Positions 1-5,836 of a DNA stretch of 11,604 nucleotides are shown here, piece after piece. Within the stretch, counting starts at the first letter, position 1, and the number at the start of each line of letters is the position of its first letter. The DNA comes from Natronomonas sp. (lineage in GTDB: Archaea > Halobacteriota > Halobacteria > Halobacteriales > Haloarculaceae). A model generated the notes under the pieces. That model saw nothing but the letters and a program-made list of their open reading frames with translations, did no database searches and was not told the origin of the DNA. A program made the translations under genes and the position numbers. The DNA is taken from positions 1-11,604 of the forward strand of contig SLIW01000068.1 of assembly GCA_007135435.1 (NCBI GenBank), given 5' to 3'.

Positions 1-40
1 CAGCGCGTGGTGGCCACGCCACGGGAACGACCACGGAGAC

Positions 41-60
41 GGCCGCGGATTTAACCGGCC
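41..60 (+). promoter_or_regulatory. TATA element flanked by a perfect inverted repeat, promoter of the DUF4395 gene
   Basis: An AT-rich core TTTAA lies at 50-54 in otherwise GC-rich DNA, centred 28 bp before the ATG at 80. That is the spacing expected when an archaeal transcript starts at or within a few bases of the start codon, so the mRNA is probably leaderless. The core is bracketed by perfect 5-bp arms, GGCCG (41-45) and CGGCC (56-60), giving a 20-bp dyad over the BRE/TATA region. Many archaeal repressors bind there, so an operator is possible; that part is inference. Confidence 0.55.
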
Positions 61-79
61 ACGGTTCATCTTCGTATAC

Positions 80-577
80 ATGTCCACAGTGACGTCCACA
101 CGCGCGGGATCGGGACCGGATCCGGCGTCAGGCGTCGCCCTGGTCGACCCGCGGGCGCCGCGGTTCGGCCAGGCGATCACCGCCCTCGGACTCGCGGCGG
201 GGGTCGTCCTGGGATCGCCGGCGTTCGTGTACGGCATCGCCGTCATCCTGGTCGTCTCGGCGGTCTCCCGGTGGCGACTGGACCTCTACGGCTTCCTGTG
301 GCGGAACGTGCTGATCCCGATCGTGGGGCGGCCCGACGAACGGGAGCCGGCCTCCCCGCACCGTTTCGCGAAGCTCATGGGTGCCACGTTCAGCGCGCTC
401 GCGAGCGTCCTGCTGCTGGTGGCGGGCGCGACCGGCCTCGGCGTGCTCGCCCTCGTCGGCTACGCCGTCGCCGCGATGGTCGCGATCCTCGCCGGCGTCG
501 CCTCCGCGTTCGACTACTGCATCGGCTGCAAGATGTACCGGCAAGTGTCGTTCTTCCGACGGCTGGGCTGGGTCTAG
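80..577 (+). CDS. DUF4395 family small membrane protein
   Basis: This 165-residue protein has an N-terminal polar tail followed by VDPRAPRFGQ (residues 22-31). A first hydrophobic stretch runs from about 33 to 62 and a second from about 101 to 143, each possibly a helical hairpin. It ends with DYCIGCKMY (145-153), containing a CxxC pair (C147, C150), and a short basic tail. The VDPR-x-PRF opening and the CIGC-K-Y ending are features I recognise from DUF4395 proteins of bacteria and haloarchaea, whose function is unknown. The CxxC could be a redox or metal site near the membrane face, which is inference. The ATG at 80 is supported by a TATA element 28 bp upstream. The stop is followed after one base by the first 20-bp tandem array. 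It is a stand-alone gene; nothing in the neighbourhood indicates its role. Confidence 0.8.
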   Translation: MSTVTSTRAGSGPDPASGVALVDPRAPRFGQAITALGLAAGVVLGSPAFVYGIAVILVVSAVSRWRLDLYGFLWRNVLIPIVGRPDEREPASPHRFAKLMGATFSALASVLLLVAGATGLGVLALVGYAVAAMVAILAGVASAFDYCIGCKMYRQVSFFRRLGWV

Positions 578-578
578 T

Positions 579-698
579 CGTCCCCGATGGCGGCCAAACG
601 TCCCCGACGGTGACCAGCCGTCCCTGATGGCGACCAGCCGTCCCTGATGGTGACCAGCCGTCCCTGATGGCGACCAGCCGTCCCTGATGGCGGCTTGA
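579..698. repeat. Tandem array of six 20-bp units (array 1)
   Basis: Six units begin at 579, 599, 619, 639, 659 and 679, with consensus CGTCCCTGATGGYGACCAGC. Units 3-5 differ only at position 13, which alternates C/T/C (unit 2 also has T). Units 1 and 6 diverge in their right halves, so the array is homogeneous inside and degenerate at its edges. Each central unit holds a short dyad: TGG-TGA-CCA, in the T form a perfect TGGT-G-ACCA. The array starts one base after the DUF4395 stop and ends about 45 bp before the gatE TATA element. A period of 20 is not divisible by three, so it is not a coding repeat. There are no spacers, so it is not a CRISPR array. The sharp boundaries argue for slippage or unequal exchange combined with selection or homogenisation; function is unknown. 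Confidence 0.9.
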
Positions 699-743
699 AC
701 GCCTCAACCGACCGTCCGCCGATCGCTGACGGTCGCGTACCGT

Positions 744-751
744 CACTATAG
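744..751 (+). promoter_or_regulatory. TATA-like element of gatE
   Basis: CACTATAG at 744-751 is the most AT-rich core upstream of gatE. The same octamer occurs on the minus strand upstream of truA, which supports it as a promoter element. With the usual archaeal spacing, transcription would start near 773-776, giving a leader of about 45 nt before the ATG at 820. The leader ends in a G-run (813-817) very close to the ATG, so a standard Shine-Dalgarno spacing is not seen. Confidence 0.5.
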
Positions 752-761
752 GGGACGCGTG

Positions 762-778
762 CGGTCCCCGGAGGACCG
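762..778. promoter_or_regulatory. Perfect 6-bp dyad at the predicted gatE transcription start
   Basis: CGGTCC (762-767) and GGACCG (773-778) are exact inverted copies separated by CCGGA. The dyad centre (770) is about 22 bp downstream of the TATA centre, so it overlaps the expected initiation site. It could be an operator that blocks polymerase, or chance in GC-rich DNA. Confidence 0.3.
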
Positions 779-819
779 ATTGGTGGCCTTTTTGCCCGTC
801 GGTCACGCAGCCGGGGGTA

Positions 820-2691
820 ATGAGCCACGACTACGAGGACCTCGGGCTCGTCGCCGGCCTGGAGATCCACCAGCAGCTCGACACGGCGTCCAAGCTCTTC
901 TGCGGGTGTCCGACGGACCGTCGCGACCCGGAGGCGTCGGTCCGGTCGTTCACCCGGTACCTGCACCCGACGAAGTCCGAGCTCGGCGAGCTCGACGAGG
1001 CCGCCCTCGAGGAGTCCCGGGTCGACCGGGAGTTCGAGTACCTCGCCTTCGACACGACGTGCCTCGTCGAGGAGGACGACGAGCCGCCGGGGCGTCTCGA
1101 CCGCGAGGCCACGGAGGTCGCCATGGAGATCGCCGCCCTCCTCGACTGCGAGGTGGTCGACCAGGCGCACGTCATGCGGAAGATCGTCGTCGACGGCTCG
1201 AACACCACGGGGTTCCAGCGGTCCGCGCTCGTCGCGACCGACGGCGAGATCCGGACCGAGGAGGGGCCGGTCGGCATCGCCGACCTCCTGCTCGAGGAGG
1301 AGTCGGCCGCCCGGATCGCGGACCGGGACGGGGGCGTCACCTACGGGCTCGACCGGCTGGGCATCCCGCTCGTGGAGATCGGGACCGAACCGGACGTCCG
1401 GTCGCCCGCCCAGGCCCGCGCCGCCGCAGAGCGCATCGGCATGCTGCTCCGGTCGACGGGTCGGGTCAAGCGCGGGCTGGGGACCATCCGTCAGGACGTC
1501 AACGTCTCGATCGCCGAGGGCGCACGCGTCGAGATCAAGGGCGTCCAGAGCCTCGACGACATCGACGCCATCGTCGAGAACGAGGTGTCCCGACAGGTGG
1601 CCCTCCTCGAGATCGCCGAGGAGCTCCGGGCGCGGGACGCCGCGGTCGCCGACCCCGTGGACGTCACCGAGGTCTTCGCCGAGACCGACAGCGGCGTCAT
1701 CGCCGGTGCCGAGGCCGTCATGGCGGTGCGCCTCGAGGGCTTCGACGGCCTCGTCGGCCGCGAGATCCAGCCGGATCGCCGCCTCGGAACGGAGCTGTCG
1801 GATCACGCGAAGCGCCACGGCGCCGGCGGGATCTTCCACACGGACGAGCTCCCCGCCTACGGCGTTTCGGAGGCCGAGGTCGCCGCCCTGCGCGAGGCGG
1901 TGGACGCCGACGACGCTGACGCGGTGGGGCTCGTCGCCGCGGACCGGGAGGTGGCCGGTGGCGCGATCCAGGCCGTCGCCGAGCGGGCGGCCGGGGCGAT
2001 CGAGGGCGTCCCGGAGGAGACCCGCGGCGCCGACGAGGACGGGACCACGCGCTACCTCCGGCCGTTGCCGGGCGCCGCGCGGATGTACCCCGAGACCGAC
2101 GTCCCCCCGGTCGAGCCGGACATCACGGAGGTCGAGCCGCCGGAGCTGCTCACCGAGCGGGTCGAGCGCTACCGGACGACGCTCGGGCTCGACGAGGGAC
2201 TCGCCGAGCAGGTCGCCTACGGTCGGTACATGCCGGTCTTCGAGGAGGCCGTCGATCGCGGGGTCGACCCGACGACCGTCGCGGGGACCCTCGAGTCGAC
2301 CCTGACCGAGCTGCGACGGGACGACGTCCCGGTCGACCGCCTCGACGACGACCACCTGCTGGCCGTCCTGGGGCTGGTCCGGGACGGCGAGCTGGCGAAG
2401 GAGGGCATCGGGCCGGTCCTGACCGAGCTGGCCGAGAACCCGTCCCCGGCCGCGGACCCCTCGGTGGCCGCAGAGGAGGCGGTCGAGGCGGCCGGCCTCG
2501 CCGGCGTGGATCGCGAGGACGTCCGCGAGGTCGTCGTCGAGGTCGTCGAGCGCAACGAGGCCCAGATCGATGCCGAGGGGATGGGCGCCTTCTCCGCGCT
2601 GATGGGCGAGTGCATGGGCGCGCTCCGCGGCCGGGCCGACGGCGAGGTCGTCTCCGAGGTGCTCCGTGAGGAGATCGGCAAGCGGGCCTGA
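820..2691 (+). CDS. gatE: Glutamyl-tRNA(Gln) amidotransferase subunit E (archaeal GatDE)
   Basis: GatE is the tRNA-binding and kinase subunit of the archaea-specific GatDE complex. It phosphorylates Glu on mischarged Glu-tRNA(Gln) and, using ammonia made by GatD, converts it to Gln-tRNA(Gln) in the cytoplasm. The 623-residue length fits the family. The opening GLVAGLEIHQQLDT (9-22) followed by KLFCGCP (25-31) is the GatB/GatE cradle signature. RKIVVDGSNTTGFQRS (120-135), GIPLVEIGTEPD (181-192) and RQDVNVSI...RVEIKGVQ (224-243) continue the catalytic core. Roughly residues 280-405 form the GAD-like insertion typical of GatE rather than GatB. RYLRPLPGAARMYPETDVPP (411-430) returns to the core, and about 440-623 is the helical, YqeY-like tRNA-binding tail. 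The ATG matches the family start. GatD is not in this window. The gene stands alone between two 20-bp tandem arrays. Confidence 0.96.
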   Translation: MSHDYEDLGLVAGLEIHQQLDTASKLFCGCPTDRRDPEASVRSFTRYLHPTKSELGELDEAALEESRVDREFEYLAFDTTCLVEEDDEPPGRLDREATEVAMEIAALLDCEVVDQAHVMRKIVVDGSNTTGFQRSALVATDGEIRTEEGPVGIADLLLEEESAARIADRDGGVTYGLDRLGIPLVEIGTEPDVRSPAQARAAAERIGMLLRSTGRVKRGLGTIRQDVNVSIAEGARVEIKGVQSLDDIDAIVENEVSRQVALLEIAEELRARDAAVADPVDVTEVFAETDSGVIAGAEAVMAVRLEGFDGLVGREIQPDRRLGTELSDHAKRHGAGGIFHTDELPAYGVSEAEVAALREAVDADDADAVGLVAADREVAGGAIQAVAERAAGAIEGVPEETRGADEDGTTRYLRPLPGAARMYPETDVPPVEPDITEVEPPELLTERVERYRTTLGLDEGLAEQVAYGRYMPVFEEAVDRGVDPTTVAGTLESTLTELRRDDVPVDRLDDDHLLAVLGLVRDGELAKEGIGPVLTELAENPSPAADPSVAAEEAVEAAGLAGVDREDVREVVVEVVERNEAQIDAEGMGAFSALMGECMGALRGRADGEVVSEVLREEIGKRA

Positions 2692-2720
2692 CGGGCCTAC
2701 GTGGAGGTCCGCCGGTCGCG

Positions 2721-2749
2721 GCCCGAGACTGCCGATCGGTGTCTCGGGC
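2721..2749. other. Perfect 9-bp inverted repeat downstream of gatE
   Basis: GCCCGAGAC (2721-2729) and GTCTCGGGC (2741-2749) are exact inverted copies around an 11-nt loop, 29 bp after the gatE stop. The loop itself contains the palindrome CCGATCGG. In RNA this would be a stable hairpin in the 3' untranslated region. No T-run follows, and archaeal termination relies mainly on U-tracts, so a role in 3'-end protection or processing is as likely as termination. Confidence 0.5.
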
Positions 2750-2830
2750 GTGCCCCGTTCGACGTCCGGACGTGCCGACGTCCCGGGGTCCTGGTCCCGG
2801 CGCATCGTGGTCAGATTCCCGGCCGTCACG

Positions 2831-2970
2831 GACGTGGTTCTGCCTTCCTGGACGTTATCCCGTCCTGCCGGACGTTATCCCGCCCTCCCGGACGTTATCC
2901 CGCCCTCCCGGACGTTATCCCGCCCTCCCGGACGTTATCCCGCCCTCCCGGACGTGATTCCGCAGTCGTG
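2831..2970. repeat. Tandem array of seven 20-bp units (array 2)
   Basis: Units begin at 2831, 2851, 2871, 2891, 2911, 2931 and 2951. The four central units (2871-2950) are identical: GACGTTATCCCGCCCTCCCG. The 2851 unit has two changes and the outer units (2831, 2951) keep GACGT plus scattered positions, so again the middle is uniform and the edges are degenerate. Each core is AT-richer (GTTAT) with a weak GGA-N5-TCC dyad. Three more GACGT words occur upstream at 8-bp steps (2761, 2769, 2777). The array lies between gatE and the kinase gene and ends just before the candidate kinase promoter. It is not coding (20-bp period) and has no spacers. Its sequence differs from array 1, but period and architecture match. 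Confidence 0.92.
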
Positions 2971-2979
2971 CGATTATCG
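2971..2979 (+). promoter_or_regulatory. Candidate promoter core of the histidine kinase gene, with odd palindrome
   Basis: CGAT-T-ATCG is a perfect 9-bp palindrome immediately after array 2 and carries the best AT-rich core (ATTAT) in the region before the kinase gene. Standard spacing would put the transcript start near 3002, giving a leader of about 25-30 nt. A weaker alternative is the GAAAG near 2996-3000, which would fit a leaderless start. The choice is uncertain. Confidence 0.3.
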
Positions 2980-3010
2980 AGGCCTGAAGGCACGCGAAAG
3001 GCTTTGAACG

Positions 3011-3029
3011 TCACTCTTCTGGGGAGTGA
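3011..3029 (+). promoter_or_regulatory. Inverted repeat over the kinase translation start
   Basis: TCACTC (3011-3016) pairs perfectly with GAGTGA (3024-3029), separated by TTCTGGG. The right arm contains part of the purine-rich ribosome-binding stretch GGGGAG (3021-3026), the GTG at 3026 and the first base of the ATG at 3029. If the mRNA starts upstream, this hairpin would mask the start region; as DNA it could be an operator. It has no role if the transcript is leaderless. Confidence 0.35.
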
Positions 3030-3031
3030 TG

Positions 3032-5662
3032 ATGGACGAGTCGCCCGACCGCGCCGGGAGTGGCCGAGACGTCAGGGTGCTGCTCGTCGACGACGAGCCC
3101 GGCTTCGCCGAGATGGCGGCCGAGTTCGTCGAGCGGCGCGACGACCGGATCGCCGTCGAGACCGCGGGAGACGGAGAGGAGGCGCTCGCGCGACTCGACG
3201 GTGACACCGCCTGCGTCGTGGCGGACTACGACATGCCCGGCCTGAACGGGATCGAGCTCCTCGAGGAGGTGCGTCGTGACCGCCCGGAGCTTCCGTACAT
3301 CCTGTTCACCGGTCGGGGGTCGGAGGAGATCGCGAGCGAGGCCATCTCCGCTGGCGTCACCGACTACCTCCAGAAGCAGAGCGGGACCGACCACTACGAC
3401 GTCCTCGCGAACCGGATCCGGAACGTCGTGGACGCGGACCGCTCCCGTCGGGCGCTCACCGAACGGACCCGGCGGCTCGAGACGCTCATCGACACCCTGC
3501 CGGGGGTGGTCTACCGGTGTCGGAACGAGCCAGCCTGGCCGATGGAGACCATCGAGGGCGACGTCGAATCGTTCACCGGCCATCCCCCGTCGGCCTTCCT
3601 CGACGGGTCGGTCGACTTCGGCGAGGAGGTGATCCATCGCGACGACCGGGACGACGTGTGGGAGGCCGTCCAGGAGGGCCTCGAGACCGACGGGACCTTC
3701 GAGGTCACCTACCGTATCGTCACCGCCGAGGGGGAGACGAAGTGGGCGTGGGAACGCGGACGCGGGGTCCACGCCGGGGACGATCGGCTCGAGGCGCTCG
3801 AGGGGTTCGTTACCGACGTCACCGACCGCGTCGAGCGCGAGCGCGAGCTGACCGAGTACGAGACCATCGTCGAGACGGCCCGGGACATCATCTACACGCT
3901 CGACCCCGAGGGCGACTTCGTCATGGTCAACGACTACCTCCTCGAGCGGACGGGGTACGAGCGCGAGGAGCTCGTCGGCGCCCACGTCTCGGAGCTGCTG
4001 TCCGACGAGGAGGTTCGGAAGGGCGCGCGCAAGATCCGCGAGATGCTCGCCAACGGGGGCGATCCGGTGGCCGAGTACGGATCGGTCATCGAGGGCAACG
4101 GGGGCGAGTCGATCCCCATCAGGCTGCGGATCGCGCCGCTCCTCGACGACGACCGGTTCAGGGGCACGGTCGGGATCGCCAGGGACGTCACCGAGCAGAC
4201 CGAGCGCGAGCGGGAGCTGGAGCGCTACGAGCGCCTGGTCGAGACGATGGCCGAGGCCATGTACGTCCTCGACGAGGACGGCGTGATCACGTTCGTCAAC
4301 GACGCGTTCACGGAGCTCGCCGGCTACGACCGGTCCGACCTCGTCGGCGAGCACGTCTCGCTGCTGCTCGACGAGCGGGAGGTGGACAAGGGCGTGCGGA
4401 TGATCCAGCGACTCCTGACCAGCGACGACGAGCGGATCGCGCGCTACCAGCAGACACTCCGCACCGCCGACGGGACCCCGGTCGAGTGCGCCGTCAGGCA
4501 GGCGCTCCTCCCGCTGGAGGACGGGGCGTTCAGCGGTACCGTGGGGACGCTCCGGGACGTCTCGGGGGACGTCGAGCGCGAACGGGTCCTCACCGCCCTC
4601 AACGACATCGCGGGCGACCTCGCCGGGTACGACTCCGTGGAGGCGATCTGCGAGCGCACGATCCGGGCCAGCCAGAACGTCCTCGAGTTCGACCTCAGCG
4701 TCATCGACGTCGAGGAGGACGGCTACCTGCGGAAGGCCGCGATCTCGGCGGACATCCCGACCGAGGAGACGACGACGATGTCCGTCGAGGAGGGGGTCGC
4801 CGGCATGACCTACCGCAGTGGCGAGTCGATGCTGATCGAGGACGTCGCCGAGGTCGAGGAGGCGAACCCGCAGGGTCCGTTCAGGTCGGCCATCAGCATC
4901 CCGATCGGGGACCACGGGGTCTTCCAGGCGGTGGCCGAGGAGCCGGGCGCCTTCGACGACAACGACCTGGAGCTCGCCGAGCTGCTCGTCAGCCACGCGA
5001 CGAACGCCCTCGATCGGCTCGAGGGCGAACGGCAGCTGCGCCGGCAGAACGAGCGCCTCGAGCGGTTCGCGGGGATCGTGAGCCACGACCTCCGTGGACC
5101 GCTCAACGTGGCGCGCGGCCGGATGGAGCTCCTCGGCGACGAGTTCCCGGACGAACACGTCTCGCCGGTGGTGAACGCGCTCGACCGGATGGAGGCAATC
5201 GTCGAGAACACGCTGACGCTGGCCCGACAGGGCCGGGTCGTGGACGAGCCGGAGCCGATCGCCCTCCCGACGCTCGTCGAGCGGTGCTGGCGCGGGGTGG
5301 TCGAGACGGACGCCACCCTCCAGGTGCCCGACGGCGGCGAGATCCGCGGCGATCCTCACCGGGTCCGCACCGTCTTCGAGAACCTCTTCCGGAACGCCGT
5401 CGAGCACGCCGGCGAGGACGCGACCGTCCGCGTCGGGATCCTCGAGGACGGCTTCGCCGTCGAGGACGACGGGTCCGGCATCCCGGAGGACCAGCGCCAG
5501 CGCGTCTTCGAGGTGGGCCACACCTCCGGCGACGGTGGCACGGGCTTCGGGCTCGCCATCGTCGCGGAGATCGCCGAGGCCCACGGCTGGGAGGTGTCGG
5601 TGACCGAGGGCCGGTGGGGCGGCGCCCGCTTCGAGTTCAGGGGTGTCGAGTTCGTCCGGTGA
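3032..5662 (+). CDS. Receiver-PAS-PAS-PAS-GAF sensor histidine kinase
   Basis: This is a soluble hybrid two-component kinase of about 876 residues with no membrane segment, so it senses cytoplasmic signals. In order (numbered from ATG 3032): a receiver domain (about 14-133) with acidic pair D20-D21, phospho-acceptor D65 (ADYDMPG), T93 and K115; PAS 1 (about 143-268); PAS 2 (about 276-390); PAS 3 (about 398-513); a GAF domain (about 518-666); a dimerisation/phosphoacceptor domain with SHDLRGPL (H685); and a HATPase domain with N-box ENLFRNA, G1 DDGSGIP and G2 GTGFGLA. All catalytic motifs are present. PAS 2 and PAS 3 look like an internal duplication with EREREL linkers. GTG 3026, ATG 3029 and ATG 3032 are consecutive possible starts; ATG 3032 has the best distance from GGGGAG. 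There is no output or DNA-binding domain and no adjacent regulator, so the partner and signal are unknown. It converges with pan, separated by about 170 bp with no clear terminator. Confidence 0.93.
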   Translation: MDESPDRAGSGRDVRVLLVDDEPGFAEMAAEFVERRDDRIAVETAGDGEEALARLDGDTACVVADYDMPGLNGIELLEEVRRDRPELPYILFTGRGSEEIASEAISAGVTDYLQKQSGTDHYDVLANRIRNVVDADRSRRALTERTRRLETLIDTLPGVVYRCRNEPAWPMETIEGDVESFTGHPPSAFLDGSVDFGEEVIHRDDRDDVWEAVQEGLETDGTFEVTYRIVTAEGETKWAWERGRGVHAGDDRLEALEGFVTDVTDRVERERELTEYETIVETARDIIYTLDPEGDFVMVNDYLLERTGYEREELVGAHVSELLSDEEVRKGARKIREMLANGGDPVAEYGSVIEGNGGESIPIRLRIAPLLDDDRFRGTVGIARDVTEQTERERELERYERLVETMAEAMYVLDEDGVITFVNDAFTELAGYDRSDLVGEHVSLLLDEREVDKGVRMIQRLLTSDDERIARYQQTLRTADGTPVECAVRQALLPLEDGAFSGTVGTLRDVSGDVERERVLTALNDIAGDLAGYDSVEAICERTIRASQNVLEFDLSVIDVEEDGYLRKAAISADIPTEETTTMSVEEGVAGMTYRSGESMLIEDVAEVEEANPQGPFRSAISIPIGDHGVFQAVAEEPGAFDDNDLELAELLVSHATNALDRLEGERQLRRQNERLERFAGIVSHDLRGPLNVARGRMELLGDEFPDEHVSPVVNALDRMEAIVENTLTLARQGRVVDEPEPIALPTLVERCWRGVVETDATLQVPDGGEIRGDPHRVRTVFENLFRNAVEHAGEDATVRVGILEDGFAVEDDGSGIPEDQRQRVFEVGHTSGDGGTGFGLAIVAEIAEAHGWEVSVTEGRWGGARFEFRGVEFVR

Positions 5663-5836
5663 GCGGCGTCCGAGCCACACGAGGGGAACGCCGATCGACG
5701 CCGGTCACCTCGACGTGACGGACGGTGAGCGGCCGTGGCCCGGCGGGCGTGGAACTGCGTCTCGATTAGCGTTGTCGACGAGGAACAGCGAGTCGACCTC
5801 GAAAAGCGTCGTCGACCGTGTCTGCGGGACCGACCG

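Noticed and set aside
574..2829. A 751-codon open frame on the minus strand opposite gatE, running into both repeat arrays
   Set aside because: It is a shadow produced by the strong G/C third-position bias of gatE. It has no recognisable family motifs, and its ends run through the tandem arrays.
579..2970. 20-bp direct repeats as plasmid iterons, a replication origin or CRISPR
   Set aside because: Unit length resembles iterons, but there is no rep, orc/cdc6 or cas gene, no AT-rich unwinding region and no spacers, and the surroundings are core chromosomal genes.
579..2970. Homology between array 1 and array 2 units
   Set aside because: The best in-phase comparison on the reverse strand gives about 11 of 20 matching positions, which is weak after choosing among phases in GC-rich DNA.
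3011..5680. An 889-codon open frame opposite the histidine kinase
   Set aside because: It mirrors the kinase codons, has biased low-information composition and no recognisable domain; the plus strand has every catalytic motif of a kinase.
5774..5816. Three GTCGAC palindromes at 18-19 bp steps between the kinase and pan genes
   Set aside because: GTCGAC is very common in this composition (Val-Asp codons and similar) and occurs often elsewhere in the window.
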